Shown: positions 39,936 through 50,080, counted from the stretch's first letter. The stretch: 64,000 nucleotides of DNA from Thalassovita litoralis (GCF_900182725.1 NZ_FXTO01000007.1:1-64000), one strand, 5' to 3'. The notes: generated from the sequence alone by a model not told the origin. A program made the numbers and translations.

Positions 39936-40239
39936 ACGTTTCCTCGAGAAGGGGCTGCCAATTACGTCTATTGTGGATAACGCGAAGTACGGTGAGGGTT
40001 TCGCCCGCCACACGATAGATCACGTAATGCTGCCCGCTGGGATACACGCGCACAGGTGGGGTGATCTCGGGCCGTTCGTGGGCGATGGTCGGCATGTCGC
40101 AAAGTAACATGAATGATTTGTGCAGCGCGATAATATAGTGATCGGCTTGCGCAGTGGACCAAGTTTGCGCTGTATAGAGCCAGATATCCTCGAGGTCAGC
40201 ATCTGCTTGCGGCAGAATGTCGAGCGTGAGATCAGACAC
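39934..40239 (-). CDS. parE: ParE-family toxin (RelE/ParE superfamily)
   Basis: The 101-residue product fits ParE: LDILPQADADLEDIWLYTAQTWS at the N-terminus and YPSGQHYVIYRV followed by VLRVIHNRRNW at the C-terminus. ParE toxins poison DNA gyrase, though some relatives cleave mRNA. The GTG start at 40239 overlaps the end of the antitoxin gene by eight bases (GTGTCTGA). The upstream ATG at 40272 is less likely. The pair is on the minus strand inside the S10 operon, between rplW and rplB. Confidence 0.87.
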   Translation of the reverse strand: MSDLTLDILPQADADLEDIWLYTAQTWSTAQADHYIIALHKSFMLLCDMPTIAHERPEITPPVRVYPSGQHYVIYRVAGETLTVLRVIHNRRNWQPLLEET

Positions 40240-40474
40240 CGTGTTTCGTGTGCATTCGCGACAGAAACTCACCTAAGTCGAAGTTCTGAGCCGGCCCGCT
40301 CTCAAGCCCCTTGTTCACCGCAGACTGTAATTCTGCAATGGCCTGCTCTCTTTCCTGATCGCGACGGATCAGATGGCGAACATAGTCGCTTGTATTGCTG
40401 AAAGATGCGTTCTCGAGCCGGGTTTCGACCCAGTCTTTCATCTGGTCGGGAAGGGATACGTTCATCGTCGCCAT
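40232..40474 (-). CDS. parD: ParD-family antitoxin
   Basis: The 80-residue product begins MATMNVSLPDQMKDWVE, the ribbon-helix-helix motif of ParD antitoxins, with NTSDYVRHLIRRDQER following. The acidic or flexible C-terminus would wrap the toxin. The ATG at 40474 has a GGAGATCCCC site; the longer frame to 40642 runs through the inverted repeat. It is upstream of and overlaps the toxin gene, the usual order for autoregulated pairs. Confidence 0.88.
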   Translation of the reverse strand: MATMNVSLPDQMKDWVETRLENASFSNTSDYVRHLIRRDQEREQAIAELQSAVNKGLESGPAQNFDLGEFLSRMHTKHGV

Positions 40475-40802
40475 TGGGGATCTCCTGACTGCGAAGATAG
40501 GGGTATGACAAAGTTTGTCAAGGTGAGTGGCCGCCATGCCAGAGGTAGGGTGGGTTTCCAATCCACCGCCCGAATGCCTTGCACCCCTTTGTGGGTTGAA
40601 AACCCACCCTACGCATCTTCTCCCTATAGACACCCCCGCCATCCCCTGCTAAAGACGCGCAATCTACGGCCCCGGATTCGTTCCGGGGCTGCTGACTTTT
40701 TGGAATCAGGGACCTTCGGGGCCCTATCAAGACGGCCACCTTCGGGGGGCTAAAACCATAGGGTAGGCGACAGCCTGCCTCACAAAACGGAAGACAGAAA
40801 GC
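40475..40802. other. Gene-free region upstream of rplB
   Basis: It contains a large inverted repeat (40545-40612), a hairpin GCCCCGGA-TTCGT-TCCGGGGC at 40669-40689, and the rplB ribosome site. No gene is seen. A promoter for rplB must lie here because a terminator precedes it; no convincing -35/-10 pair was found by eye. Confidence 0.45.
40545..40612. repeat. Inverted repeat with 22-base arms
   Basis: The arms at 40545-40566 and 40591-40612 match at 20 of 22 positions after reversal, with cores GTAGGGTGGGTTT and AAACCCACCCTAC. It lies between parD and rplB. The GTAGGGTG core also occurs in the palindrome after fusA, suggesting one repeat family. Confidence 0.7.
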
Positions 40803-41645
40803 ATGGCACTCAAGTCGTATAAACCGACGACGCCGGGCCAGCGTGGGCTGGTTCTGATCGACCGTTCGGAGCTGTGGAAAGGACGTCCGGTCAAAGCCCT
40901 TACTGAGGGTTTGACCAAGAACGGCGGCCGGAACAACACCGGGCGGATCACGATGCGCCGCAAAGGCGGTGGGGCAAAGCGCCTCTATCGTATCGTGGAC
41001 TTCAAGCGTAACAAATTCGACATCGCGGCAACCGTTGAACGGATCGAGTATGACCCGAACCGGACCGCGTTCATTGCGCTGATCAAATACGAAGATGGCG
41101 AACAGGCCTATATCATCGCACCGCAGCGTCTGGCTGTTGGCGATAAGGTTGTCGCTTCGGCAAAGGCCGACATCAAGCCGGGGAACGCGATGCCGTTCTC
41201 GGGTATGCCGATCGGTACCATTGTCCACAACATCGAAATGAAGCCGGGTAAAGGCGGTCAGATCGCCCGCGCCGCAGGCACCTATGCTCAGTTCGTGGGC
41301 CGCGATGGTGGCTATGCTCAGATCCGTCTGTCTTCGGGCGAACTGCGCTTGGTCCGTCAGGAATGCATGGCAACCGTTGGTGCCGTGTCGAACCCCGACA
41401 ACAGCAACCAGAACTACGGTAAAGCCGGTCGTATGCGCCACAAAGGCATCCGTCCGTCGGTCCGTGGTGTGGTTATGAACCCGATCGACCACCCCCACGG
41501 CGGTGGTGAAGGCCGGACTTCGGGTGGTCGTCACCCGGTTACCCCCTGGGGTAAGCCGACCAAGGGTGCGCGTACCCGCAACAAGAACAAGGCGTCGCAA
41601 AAGCTTATTCTGCGTTCGCGTCACGCCAAGAAGAAGGGCCGTTAA
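40803..41645 (+). CDS. rplB: 50S ribosomal protein L2
   Basis: The 280-residue product has the RNA-binding core and the C-terminal [18 protein letters not shown] region near the peptidyl transferase centre. It restarts the S10 operon after the toxin-antitoxin insertion. Confidence 0.97.
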   Translation: MALKSYKPTTPGQRGLVLIDRSELWKGRPVKALTEGLTKNGGRNNTGRITMRRKGGGAKRLYRIVDFKRNKFDIAATVERIEYDPNRTAFIALIKYEDGEQAYIIAPQRLAVGDKVVASAKADIKPGNAMPFSGMPIGTIVHNIEMKPGKGGQIARAAGTYAQFVGRDGGYAQIRLSSGELRLVRQECMATVGAVSNPDNSNQNYGKAGRMRHKGIRPSVRGVVMNPIDHPHGGGEGRTSGGRHPVTPWGKPTKGARTRNKNKASQKLILRSRHAKKKGR

Positions 41646-41648
41646 GAC

Positions 41649-41927
41649 ATGGCACGTTCTGTATGGAAAGGCCCCTTCGTGGATGCTTATGTGCTTAAGA
41701 AAGCCGAAGCATCCCGCGAGTCGGGTCGTAATGAAGTCATCAAAATCTGGTCGCGTCGTTCCACCATTCTGCCCCAGTTCGTGGGTCTGACCTTTGGTGT
41801 TTACAACGGCAAGAAACATGTTCCGGTCAACGTGACCGAAGACATGATCGGCCAGAAATTCGGTGAATACTCGCCGACCCGTACCTATTACGGCCATGCG
41901 GCTGACAAAAAAGCGAAGCGGAAATAA
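41649..41927 (+). CDS. rpsS: 30S ribosomal protein S19
   Basis: The 92-residue product begins [20 protein letters not shown] and contains [18 protein letters not shown]. It forms a head complex with S13. It starts three bases after rplB. Confidence 0.97.
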   Translation: MARSVWKGPFVDAYVLKKAEASRESGRNEVIKIWSRRSTILPQFVGLTFGVYNGKKHVPVNVTEDMIGQKFGEYSPTRTYYGHAADKKAKRK

Positions 41928-41930
41928 GTC

Positions 41931-42311
41931 ATGGGCAAGGAAAAGAACCCCCGCCGCGTGGCAGATAACGAAGCAATGGCCAAAGTCCGGATGCTTCGTA
42001 CCAGCCCGCAGAAACTGAATCTGGTCGCCGCAATGATCCGCGGCAAGAAGGTGGACAAGGCCCTGACGGACCTGACCTTCTCGAAAAAGCGGATCGCGCA
42101 GGATGTGAAGAAATGTCTTCAGTCCGCAATTGCGAACGCCGAAAACAACCACAACCTAGACGTCGATGAACTGATCGTGGCCGAAGCCTTTGTTGGCAAA
42201 AACCTGGTCATGAAACGTGGTCGTCCGCGGGCACGTGGCCGTTTCGGCAAGATCATGAAGCCGTTCTCGGAACTCACCATCAAGGTGCGTCAAGTTGAGG
42301 AGCAAGCCTAA
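41931..42311 (+). CDS. rplV: 50S ribosomal protein L22
   Basis: The 126-residue product ends with the tunnel hairpin loop region ([18 protein letters not shown]). Its stop and the rpsC start share a base (TAATG). Confidence 0.97.
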   Translation: MGKEKNPRRVADNEAMAKVRMLRTSPQKLNLVAAMIRGKKVDKALTDLTFSKKRIAQDVKKCLQSAIANAENNHNLDVDELIVAEAFVGKNLVMKRGRPRARGRFGKIMKPFSELTIKVRQVEEQA

Positions 42312-43018
42312 TGGGTCAGAAAGTTAATCCGATCGGCATGCGCCTTCAGGTCAACCGCACCTGGGACAGCCGTTGGTACGCAGATTCGAAGGATTATGGG
42401 GATCTTCTGCTGGAAGACCTGAAAATCCGCGAATTCATCAAGGAAGAGTGCAAGCAGGCCGGCGTGGCCCGTGTGATCATCGAACGTCCGCATAAAAAAT
42501 GCCGCGTCACGATCCACACCGCGCGTCCGGGTGTCATCATCGGCAAGAAAGGTGCGGACATCGAAGTGCTGCGCAAGAAGCTGGCGAAGATGACCGACTC
42601 GGAACTGCACCTGAACATCGTCGAAGTGCGCAAGCCCGAGATGGATGCTCAGCTGGTTGCTGAATCGATTGCTCAGCAGTTGGAACGCCGCGTGTCCTTC
42701 CGTCGTGCCATGAAGCGTGGTGTGCAGAACGCAATGCGCATGGGCGCACTGGGTATTCGTGTGAACGTGTCGGGCCGTCTGGGCGGTGCCGAGATTGCAC
42801 GGACCGAGTGGTATCGCGAAGGCCGTGTGCCGTTGCACACCCTGCGCGCTGACATCGACTATGCAACCGCAGAAGCCTCGACGCCTTATGGCATCATCGG
42901 CATCAAAACCTGGATCTTCAAAGGCGAGATCATGGAACACGACCCGCAGGCTCGTGACCGTCGCGCCCAGGAAATCCAGGATGGTCCCGCGCCCCGTGGC
43001 GCCGGCGGCCGTCGTTAA
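42311..43018 (+). CDS. rpsC: 30S ribosomal protein S3
   Basis: The 235-residue product has the KH domain with [14 protein letters not shown] and the C-terminal [16 protein letters not shown] block. It sits at the mRNA entry site. rplP follows after 13 bases. Confidence 0.97.
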   Translation: MGQKVNPIGMRLQVNRTWDSRWYADSKDYGDLLLEDLKIREFIKEECKQAGVARVIIERPHKKCRVTIHTARPGVIIGKKGADIEVLRKKLAKMTDSELHLNIVEVRKPEMDAQLVAESIAQQLERRVSFRRAMKRGVQNAMRMGALGIRVNVSGRLGGAEIARTEWYREGRVPLHTLRADIDYATAEASTPYGIIGIKTWIFKGEIMEHDPQARDRRAQEIQDGPAPRGAGGRR

Positions 43019-43031
43019 GGAGACCTGAACG

Positions 43032-43445
43032 ATGCTTCAGCCTAAACGTACAAAATTCCGCAAAATGCACAAAGGCCGGATCAAAGGCCTGGCAAAAGGC
43101 GGTAGCGATCTGAACTTCGGTTCGTTCGGCCTGAAAGCCACCCAGCCCGAGCGTGTGACGGCTCGTCAAATCGAAGCGGCCCGCCGCGCGATGACCCGCC
43201 ACATGAAACGTCAGGGCCGTGTCTGGATCCGCATCTTCCCGGATACCCCTGTGACTTCGAAACCTACCGAAGTTCGTATGGGTAAAGGTAAAGGTTCGGT
43301 GGACTACTGGGCATGCAAAGTGAAGCCCGGTCGCGTGATGTTCGAGATCGACGGTGTGAACGAAGAAATCGCACGCGAAGCACTGCGCTTGGCCGCGATG
43401 AAGCTGCCGATCAAGACCCGGGTTGTGGTTCGTGAAGACTGGTAA
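43032..43445 (+). CDS. rplP: 50S ribosomal protein L16
   Basis: The 137-residue product begins [19 protein letters not shown] and includes [16 protein letters not shown]. It positions tRNA in the A site. A terminator follows, and the next ribosomal gene, rpmC, is 3.2 kb away beyond three inserted genes. Confidence 0.97.
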   Translation: MLQPKRTKFRKMHKGRIKGLAKGGSDLNFGSFGLKATQPERVTARQIEAARRAMTRHMKRQGRVWIRIFPDTPVTSKPTEVRMGKGKGSVDYWACKVKPGRVMFEIDGVNEEIAREALRLAAMKLPIKTRVVVREDW

Positions 43446-43465
43446 GGTTTTCACCGCTTGAAATT

Positions 43466-43497
43466 AAAAAACCCGCCGAGTGATCGGCGGGTTTTTT
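43466..43497. terminator. Bidirectional terminator after rplP
   Basis: AAAAAACCCGCCGA pairs perfectly with TCGGCGGGTTTTTT around GTGA. It separates the S10 part from the converging oxygenase gene. Confidence 0.92.
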
Positions 43498-43540
43498 GTT
43501 GTCGGGGCAAGTGGTGGGGGATCGCACCGGCCTGCTGCCG

Positions 43541-44161
43541 TTATTCCCATTTATAGTTAAAGCTGACCGATACCCGATCATCTTCGGACATGTTCAGCGG
43601 GACTTCGTGGCGGAGCCAACTTTCCCAGAGCAGCACATCACCGACTTCGGGCTTCACATAGATGAAGGTTTGCAGATCACGCCGGGCATCTTTGCGGCGG
43701 GCCGGGGCGGCCATCATCCGGGCCGAACGTGGGTCTTCCAGTTTCAGGGCAGATGCACCTTCGGGCATGGCCACATAGGTGGTGCCGGAAATCACGGAAT
43801 GCGGGTGCAGGTGGGATGAATGGGTGCCGCCTTCGGGCAGGATATTGATCCACAGATCTTCCAGCACCAGATTGCGGCCATCCAGATCAAATTCCAGATC
43901 CTTGGCAAATTCCGCGACATGCTGATCCAGTGCCTTGATCACATCGGCAAAGATCGGAAAGCGCCAGCCCAGATCGGTCAGCGAGGCGTAGGACGTATAA
44001 CCGGGATACCCGTTTTCCTCGCACCATTGCTGGCCTGCCTCGTCATCTTCGGCAATTGAATAACAGGACGCTTCCAGTTCGTCCGGATCGACCTTGGGGC
44101 CGAATTCAGACAGGGCAGCGCGGTAAAGGCGGGTCACGAAGAGAGATTCTATCTGTATCAT
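43541..44161 (-). CDS. Putative 2OG-Fe(II) oxygenase (TIGR02466-like)
   Basis: The 206-residue product looks like the TIGR02466 group of 2-oxoglutarate/iron oxygenases. The iron-binding residues appear in SHLHPHSVISGTTYV and in the later WLRHEVP, with RVSVSFNYKWE providing the Arg for 2-oxoglutarate. Such enzymes hydroxylate proteins or small molecules. The ATG has an AGAGG site. It lies on the minus strand between rplP and rpmC, so a ribosomal protein target is imaginable but is speculation. Confidence 0.8.
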   Translation of the reverse strand: MIQIESLFVTRLYRAALSEFGPKVDPDELEASCYSIAEDDEAGQQWCEENGYPGYTSYASLTDLGWRFPIFADVIKALDQHVAEFAKDLEFDLDGRNLVLEDLWINILPEGGTHSSHLHPHSVISGTTYVAMPEGASALKLEDPRSARMMAAPARRKDARRDLQTFIYVKPEVGDVLLWESWLRHEVPLNMSEDDRVSVSFNYKWE

Positions 44162-44209
44162 GATCGCCTCTTACCGCATTGCCCCTGATCGTGCGATAGA
44201 AACGAATGC

Positions 44210-45235
44210 TTAGGCCGCAGCGAGGTTCAGAACCACGTCATCGCCAGTCAAAGCCCGCGTCGACATGACGTGAAGCCGCCAAGTCGCCGTGACGCCGGTG
44301 TCTTCCTGTGTGTAGTCCAGTTGGACAACGCTGTCATACATACCATTGTAGCTATTGGGGCCGCTGGATTCGACAGTCATTTTTGGCGTACCAGTATAAA
44401 CGCCAAGCTCGTTCGGGGTGACGATCAGCGTGTCTTCGTCTGGGTCGAAGTCCCGTATGATTGTCGAGTTGGTCGCATAGAAATCGTCATCCGTCGAGGA
44501 GGAGGCTCTGATGTCAAGCTCATGCGTCACCTCGAACGTATCGGCGCCTTCGTCACCGGCTACGTTGAATTCATATGCATGGGGTTCCTCATCTGCCGGG
44601 AAGGTGACGGTATCGTCGACGCGGATAGACCGATTGGTGATGTGAAACACGTCATCGCCGGCACCGCCGCTGATGGTGTCGTCAATGTCGTACCGAAACT
44701 CGTAATCAAACCCAAGCTCGAAAGTGTCGTCGCCCTCGCCGCCATAGTAGTGTCCAAAGCGCAGGGTTTCGACCTCGATGGTATCGTTACCTTCGCCGCC
44801 ATAGATGCTGTTTTCTGTTTCATGTGACGTCAGAAGATCATCACCATCCCCGCCGCTAAGCCTGTTCCAGGTGCCCATGGATTCAATGGTGTCGTTTCCG
44901 TCGCCCCCGGACAAGGCTGCATCCCCGTCATAGCGTATTATGTCATCCCCAGCACCGGCGTTGACTTCGGAACGCTCTCTGCCTTCGTGGTCGATATTGA
45001 TGATGTCGTTGCCATCGCCGCTTTGAACGGTAACGGGTCCATCCAGAACGTTCGGCGACAGGATCACGTCGTCGCCGTCGCCTGTTAAGATATTGTCGCC
45101 TGCCTGCGCCAGTACGAGTTCATCCTCGGCAACCTCTTCGGTGTCATCGGTATCTTCGGTGTCATTGTCGCTGCTTGACGACAGAAGGGACAATAATGCT
45201 GCCCCGCCCAAACCAAGAAGTAAAAATAGTTCCAT
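44210..45235 (-). CDS. Membrane-anchored RTX-like calcium-binding protein 1
   Basis: The 341-residue product has an N-terminal hydrophobic segment (residues 2-18), an acidic linker rich in Asp, Glu and Thr, then about nine GGxGxD-type nonapeptide-like repeats (for example SGGDGNDTIE, YGGEGDDTFE, SGGAGDDVF). RTX repeats bind calcium and fold into beta-rolls. A C-terminal beta-rich domain without repeats follows. No lipobox is seen. The ATG at 45235 follows a GGGGGA site; an upstream ATG at 45265 is less likely. It is a paralogue in layout of the next gene; whether it is secreted or held in the membrane is not clear. Confidence 0.8.
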   Translation of the reverse strand: MELFLLLGLGGAALLSLLSSSSDNDTEDTDDTEEVAEDELVLAQAGDNILTGDGDDVILSPNVLDGPVTVQSGDGNDIINIDHEGRERSEVNAGAGDDIIRYDGDAALSGGDGNDTIESMGTWNRLSGGDGDDLLTSHETENSIYGGEGNDTIEVETLRFGHYYGGEGDDTFELGFDYEFRYDIDDTISGGAGDDVFHITNRSIRVDDTVTFPADEEPHAYEFNVAGDEGADTFEVTHELDIRASSSTDDDFYATNSTIIRDFDPDEDTLIVTPNELGVYTGTPKMTVESSGPNSYNGMYDSVVQLDYTQEDTGVTATWRLHVMSTRALTGDDVVLNLAAA

Positions 45236-45487
45236 CGTAAATCCCCCAAGGTGACTATTTAACATTTAAAGATGAAACAATCATATTTGGTACATTTTTT
45301 AGCTGTCAATCCGTCAAGGACGGCAGGGTGTTCCGTATGGGGAAACAGTAATGTTGGATTGGTTCTGAATCGCGGATGGTTTTGCGGGCGGTAACGGCGG
45401 GTCAGCAAGAGATACAAGTGTCGCCCCGCTTATTTCATGCGGTGCGTTTCTGACCCGCGCGAGTTCAAAACCAAAAGCAGCGATGGC

Positions 45488-46384
45488 CTATGCAACAAGA
45501 ATGCGAATGTCGTCCATAGAAAGATCCTGAAGATCATAGAACCGGATGCTGGTTTGATAGGCCGGTGTTGTCGCCGTAGCAGAGAAGGATAGCGTCAGGT
45601 CCGAGAAGTAGCGGAGTTCACCATCAGACGTTGTGATTGAATGGGTTGTTGTTTTGGCTAACAGAAAGTTGGTTCCGTCTTCGGGGGAGATGGTCACGAG
45701 GAAGGTGTCTTCTCCGGGGGTGAAATCGGCCATTCTGATGCCTGTGCCGGCTTCATAACTCTCGCCGGGTTCGGGAACGCCCGCTACCGGAAAGGGAAGA
45801 GCAGGAGCCGTCAAATTGACCTCGAACTCATCCGCGCCTTCGCCGCCAGTGAAGTTGGCGGCGGGAACGGCGTTGGTCCAGTCGTTGGCCGTGACGTCAA
45901 TACGGATCAAATCATCCCCATCTCCGCCATCCACGGCGGTACTACCATCCGCTGCGCCATAGGGCAGTTCGTAGTTGATAGTATCATTCCCATCCCCGCC
46001 GTAGACATTCGTTTCCCAAACGGCAGTAATCTCATCATCCCCGGCATCTCCGTAGATTCCATCGGTTATTCCGTTCGGCTTTCCGGGGCCAACCCACGAA
46101 TCTGGGCCTGTTATCGTGTCATTGCCATCCCCGCCATGCACGGCGCCGAATAAACCAGTGCCGGTTCCATCCGATAGATCGTCGCCCGCACCAAGATCCA
46201 GAAGACTGCCGCGCATGTCTGGGGTGGTTTCGGTATCATCCATGGTCAACGTGTCGTCGCCATCTGTTCCCTCTAAATCCCCGCCTTCGGGTACGAGGTC
46301 TTCGCCGGAGTCATCATCGTTAGAGCCCATAAACATTGTGGCCAGCAATGCGCCACCGAAGGCCAGAAAAATGAACGCACCCAT
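45488..46384 (-). CDS. Membrane-anchored RTX-like calcium-binding protein 2
   Basis: The 298-residue product has the same plan as its neighbour: a hydrophobic N-terminus (residues 2-19), an acidic linker, about seven GGxGxD-like repeats (such as HGGDGNDTIT and YGGDGNDTIN), and a beta-rich C-terminal domain ending in DDIRILVA. A GGAGACATCC site precedes the ATG. The two genes share orientation but are 250 bases apart. Overall identity is low outside the repeats, so duplication is old or they were acquired together. Calcium binding is inferred from the repeats. Confidence 0.8.
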   Translation of the reverse strand: MGAFIFLAFGGALLATMFMGSNDDDSGEDLVPEGGDLEGTDGDDTLTMDDTETTPDMRGSLLDLGAGDDLSDGTGTGLFGAVHGGDGNDTITGPDSWVGPGKPNGITDGIYGDAGDDEITAVWETNVYGGDGNDTINYELPYGAADGSTAVDGGDGDDLIRIDVTANDWTNAVPAANFTGGEGADEFEVNLTAPALPFPVAGVPEPGESYEAGTGIRMADFTPGEDTFLVTISPEDGTNFLLAKTTTHSITTSDGELRYFSDLTLSFSATATTPAYQTSIRFYDLQDLSMDDIRILVA

Positions 46385-46669
46385 GGATGTCTCCTAACTC
46401 TTAACAATAAAATCTCTGTATGAGAGTGTGGGGGTGGCAAAATGCCACGTCAAGTCGAAAGATGCGGTGGCGTTCCCTGAGGCGCTCAAAGCATAGTCTT
46501 TTATGGGAAATACAAAGTTTTCCTTGCCCCTTGGGGATGCCTCCCTTATAGAGCGGCATCTTGCGGATTCCGGGGGACTGGGATTCGCAGATTTTGTTTT
46601 GAATCCACCAGAGCCTTGGGTGACCCGTCATAAGGGGCCTGCTGGTGTGGAAAAGAAGGAATTGGCGAC

Positions 46670-46870
46670 ATGTCCGCCACTGAACTGCGTGAAAAAACGC
46701 TGGATCAGCTTCGTGAAGAGCTGTCCACCCTGAAGAAAGAAGCGTTCAATCTGCGCTTCCAGCAAGCAACCGGCCAACTGGAAAACACTGCGCGCGTGAA
46801 AACCGTGCGTCGCGAAGTTGCCCGTGTAATGACTGTGCTGAACGAAAAAGCCGCAGCGGCCGCTGAATAA
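46670..46870 (+). CDS. rpmC: 50S ribosomal protein L29
   Basis: The 66-residue two-helix protein carries [14 protein letters not shown] and [18 protein letters not shown]. It lies at the exit tunnel. The ATG at 46670 follows a GAAGGAATTGGCGAC site. It restarts the cluster after the inserted genes. Confidence 0.95.
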   Translation: MSATELREKTLDQLREELSTLKKEAFNLRFQQATGQLENTARVKTVRREVARVMTVLNEKAAAAAE

Positions 46871-46882
46871 GGAGCCTGACAG

Positions 46883-47110
46883 ATGCCCAAACGTATTCTC
46901 CAAGGCACCGTGACCTCGAACGCCAACGAACAAACCGTTACCGTTCTGGTCGAGCGCCGCTTTACGCACCCCGTTCTGAAGAAAACCGTTCGTAAGTCCA
47001 AAAAATACCGGGCGCACGACGAAAACAACCAATTCAACGTTGGTGACACCGTCCGTATTCAGGAATGTGCACCGAAGTCGAAGACCAAGCGTTGGGAAGT
47101 GATCGCCTAA
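46883..47110 (+). CDS. rpsQ: 30S ribosomal protein S17
   Basis: The 75-residue OB-fold protein begins [13 protein letters not shown] and contains [18 protein letters not shown]. It binds 16S rRNA early in 30S assembly. rplN begins 88 bases downstream. Confidence 0.96.
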   Translation: MPKRILQGTVTSNANEQTVTVLVERRFTHPVLKKTVRKSKKYRAHDENNQFNVGDTVRIQECAPKSKTKRWEVIA

Positions 47111-47198
47111 GCTAACCCTTAGACGATCCCGACGCTTTTTAGCGAAACCCTGGGGGAACGGACATCTGCATGTCCCCCCATAGGTCGGGAGAAACCAA

Positions 47199-47567
47199 AT
47201 GATCCAGATGCAGACAAATCTGGATGTAGCTGACAACTCCGGCGCGCGCCGGGTGCAGTGCATCAAGGTTCTGGGTGGCTCGAAGCGTAAATATGCTTCG
47301 GTCGGCGACATCATCGTCGTTTCCGTGAAGGAAGCCATTCCGCGTGGTCGTGTGAAAAAAGGTGACGTCCGTAAGGCCGTCGTCGTTCGCACCGCCAAAG
47401 AAGTTCGTCGTGAAGATGGCACCGCCATCCGCTTCGACCGCAACGCAGCCGTTATCCTGAACAACGCTGGCGAACCCGTCGGCACCCGTATCTTCGGGCC
47501 GGTTGTTCGTGAACTGCGTGCGAAAAACTTCATGAAAATCATCTCGCTTGCTCCGGAGGTGCTGTAA
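47199..47567 (+). CDS. rplN: 50S ribosomal protein L14
   Basis: The 122-residue product begins [20 protein letters not shown] and is typical in length. Its stop and the rplX start share a base (TAATG), indicating coupled translation. Confidence 0.97.
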   Translation: MIQMQTNLDVADNSGARRVQCIKVLGGSKRKYASVGDIIVVSVKEAIPRGRVKKGDVRKAVVVRTAKEVRREDGTAIRFDRNAAVILNNAGEPVGTRIFGPVVRELRAKNFMKIISLAPEVL

Positions 47568-47878
47568 TGGCTGCGAAACTCCGTAAGGGTGACAAGGTTG
47601 TCGTGCTGGCCGGTAAAGACAAAGGCAAGCAAGGCACCATCGAGTCCGTAGACCCGAAAGCTGGCAAGGCTGTTGTGGAAGGCATCAATGTTGCCATCCG
47701 TCACACCCGCCAGACCCAAACCAGCCAGGGCGGCCGTCTGCCCAAGGCACTGCCGATCCAGCTGTCGAACCTGTCACTTCTGGACGCAAACGGCAAACCG
47801 ACCCGCGTTGGCTTCCGCATGGAAGGCGACAAGAAGGTCCGTTTTGCAAAGACCACGGGGGACGTGATTGATGCTTGA
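47567..47878 (+). CDS. rplX: 50S ribosomal protein L24
   Basis: The 103-residue product has the KOW motif [19 protein letters not shown]. It helps start 50S assembly. Its last eight bases overlap the rplE start. Confidence 0.97.
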   Translation: MAAKLRKGDKVVVLAGKDKGKQGTIESVDPKAGKAVVEGINVAIRHTRQTQTSQGGRLPKALPIQLSNLSLLDANGKPTRVGFRMEGDKKVRFAKTTGDVIDA

Positions 47879-48434
47879 TGCTGCTACCTATACCCCGCGT
47901 CTGAAAGCGCAGTACAAAGAAGCGATCCGTGCCGCTCTGAAAGAAGAGTTCGGCTACAAGAACGAAATGATGATCCCCAAGCTGGACAAGATCGTTCTGA
48001 ACATCGGTTGCGGTGCTGAAGCTGTCAAAGACAGCAAAAAAGCAAAATCCGCTGTCGAGGATCTGTCTGCGATTGCTGGCCAGAAAGCTGTGACCACTAT
48101 TGCTCGTAACTCGATCGCAGGTTTCCGCGTTCGTGAAGGTATGCCGATGGGTGCGAAAGTGACCCTGCGCGGCGACCGCATGTACGAATTCCTGGATCGT
48201 CTGATCACCATCGCAATGCCCCGTATCCGCGACTTCCGTGGCGTGCCGGGTAAATCCTTCGATGGCCGTGGCAACTATGCCATGGGGATCAAAGAGCACA
48301 TCGTCTTCCCCGAAATCAACTTTGATAAAGTTGACGAAGTCTGGGGTATGGACATCGTGATTGCCACCACCGCGAAAACCGACGCGGAAGCGAAGGCGCT
48401 GTTGAAGCATTTCAACATGCCTTTCAACAGCTAA
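47871..48434 (+). CDS. rplE: 50S ribosomal protein L5
   Basis: The 187-residue product begins [19 protein letters not shown] and contacts 5S rRNA. The ATG at 47871 is chosen; a TTG one codon earlier is in frame. It overlaps rplX by eight bases. Confidence 0.96.
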   Translation: MLDAATYTPRLKAQYKEAIRAALKEEFGYKNEMMIPKLDKIVLNIGCGAEAVKDSKKAKSAVEDLSAIAGQKAVTTIARNSIAGFRVREGMPMGAKVTLRGDRMYEFLDRLITIAMPRIRDFRGVPGKSFDGRGNYAMGIKEHIVFPEINFDKVDEVWGMDIVIATTAKTDAEAKALLKHFNMPFNS

Positions 48435-48452
48435 GCGCGGGAGAGAAGAGTT

Positions 48453-48758
48453 ATGGCTAAAAAATCCATGATCGAACGCGAGAAAAAGCGCGAACGTCTG
48501 GTGGCACAGTACGCTGCCAAGCGCGCTGCTCTCAAAGAGGTCATCAACGACCAGGATAAGCCGATGGAAGAGCGTTTCCGCGCTTCGCTGAAGCTTGCAA
48601 AACTGCCGCGCAACAGCTCGGCAACCCGTCTGCACAACCGTTGTCAGCTGACCGGTCGTCCCCACGCTTACTATCGTAAGCTGAAGGTCAGCCGTATCAT
48701 GCTGCGGGAACTTGGCTCTTTCGGCCAGATCCCCGGTCTGGTGAAATCCAGCTGGTAA
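48453..48758 (+). CDS. rpsN: 30S ribosomal protein S14
   Basis: The 101-residue product is the long, zinc-free type, with [20 protein letters not shown] in the core. A GGGAGAGAAG site precedes the ATG. Confidence 0.97.
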   Translation: MAKKSMIEREKKRERLVAQYAAKRAALKEVINDQDKPMEERFRASLKLAKLPRNSSATRLHNRCQLTGRPHAYYRKLKVSRIMLRELGSFGQIPGLVKSSW

Positions 48759-48771
48759 GGGAGAGAGTGAT

Positions 48772-49164
48772 ATGAACGATCCTATCGGCGATATGCTCAC
48801 CCGTATCCGTAACGCTCAGATGCGCGGCAAATCCACCGTTTCGACCCCGGCGTCGAAACTGCGCGGTTGGGTTCTGGACGTGCTGGCTGACGAAGGTTAC
48901 ATCCGCGGCTACGAAAAAGGCACTGATGTCAACGGTCATCCGACCCTTGAAATCGCTTTGAAATACTACGAAGGCACCCCGGTCATTCGCGAACTGAAGC
49001 GGGTTTCTAAACCCGGTCGTCGCGTGTACATGGGCGTCAAGGACATCCCGTCGGTCCGTCAGGGCTTGGGTGTGTCGATTGTCAGCACTCCGAAAGGTGT
49101 GATGTCGGACGCAAGCGCCCGCAGCCAGAACGTTGGCGGCGAAGTGCTCTGCACCGTCTTCTAA
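48772..49164 (+). CDS. rpsH: 30S ribosomal protein S8
   Basis: The 130-residue product begins [16 protein letters not shown] and has the C-terminal [14 protein letters not shown] block. In E. coli S8 represses the spc operon by binding rplE mRNA. Confidence 0.97.
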   Translation: MNDPIGDMLTRIRNAQMRGKSTVSTPASKLRGWVLDVLADEGYIRGYEKGTDVNGHPTLEIALKYYEGTPVIRELKRVSKPGRRVYMGVKDIPSVRQGLGVSIVSTPKGVMSDASARSQNVGGEVLCTVF

Positions 49165-49175
49165 GGAGGTCTGCA

Positions 49176-49709
49176 ATGTCTCGTATTGGTAAGAAACCGG
49201 TCGAACTGCCCAGCGGTGTATCCGCTTCGGTATCCGGCCAGACCATCGAAGTGAAAGGTCCGAAAGCGACCCAAAGCTTCACCGCCACCGATGATGTTAC
49301 GATCACCGTGGACGGCAATGTTGTTTCTGTGACGCCGCGCGGCAAATCCAAACGCGCCCGTCAGCAGTGGGGCATGTCGCGCACCATGGTGTCGAACATG
49401 GTCAAAGGTGTGACCACCGGCTTCAAAAAAGAGCTGGAGATCACTGGTGTGGGTTACCGGGCTCAGATGCAGGGCAACACCCTGAAGCTGAACCTGGGCT
49501 ACTCGCACGAGGTTAACTTCGACGTGCCGGCCGGTGTAACCGTGACCGCACCGAAGCCGACCGAGATCGTGATCGAGGGCGACGATGCCCAACTGGTCGG
49601 TCAGGTTGCAGCAAACATTCGTGAATGGCGCCGCCCCGAGCCGTACAAAGGCAAAGGGATCAAGTACAAGAACGAATATATCTTCCGCAAGGAAGGTAAG
49701 AAGAAGTAA
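49176..49709 (+). CDS. rplF: 50S ribosomal protein L6
   Basis: The 177-residue product has two related domains and the signature [14 protein letters not shown] near the C-terminus. It lies near the sarcin-ricin loop. Confidence 0.97.
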   Translation: MSRIGKKPVELPSGVSASVSGQTIEVKGPKATQSFTATDDVTITVDGNVVSVTPRGKSKRARQQWGMSRTMVSNMVKGVTTGFKKELEITGVGYRAQMQGNTLKLNLGYSHEVNFDVPAGVTVTAPKPTEIVIEGDDAQLVGQVAANIREWRRPEPYKGKGIKYKNEYIFRKEGKKK

Positions 49710-49720
49710 GGACGAGCAAA

Positions 49721-50080
49721 ATGGCAAACAGCAAACGTACCCTGTTTCTGAAGCGCCGTCTGCGCGTTCGGAACAAGCAGCGGAAAGTGAACGTCGGCAA
49801 ACTGCGCCTGTCGGTTCACCGCTCCAACAAGAACATCAGCGTTCAGCTGATCGACGACGTGAAGGGCATCACCCTGGCCGCCGCCTCCTCTCTGGAGAAG
49901 GATCTGGGCGTGGTTGGCAAGAACAACGTCGATGCAGCAGCCAAGGTGGGCGCGGCTATCGCCGAGCGTGCCAAGAAAGCCGGTGTCGAAGAGTGCTACT
50001 TCGACCGTGGCGGCTTCCTGTTCCACGGCAAGGTGAAGGCTCTGGCCGACGCCGCGCGTGAAGGCGGGCTGAAGTTCTAA
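49721..50080 (+). CDS. rplR: 50S ribosomal protein L18
   Basis: The 119-residue product binds 5S r[20 protein letters not shown] and the C-terminal [19 protein letters not shown] are characteristic. A gap of 120 bases before rpsE contains a GATCAGCCCGCTGCGGCGGGCTTTTC hairpin-like element. Confidence 0.97.
   Translation: MANSKRTLFLKRRLRVRNKQRKVNVGKLRLSVHRSNKNISVQLIDDVKGITLAAASSLEKDLGVVGKNNVDAAAKVGAAIAERAKKAGVEECYFDRGGFLFHGKVKALADAAREGGLKF

Noticed and set aside
40518-42152. A 544-codon minus-strand frame across rplB, rpsS and rplV
   Set aside because: It is antisense to three certain ribosomal genes and has the same biased, motif-free composition as the other shadows.
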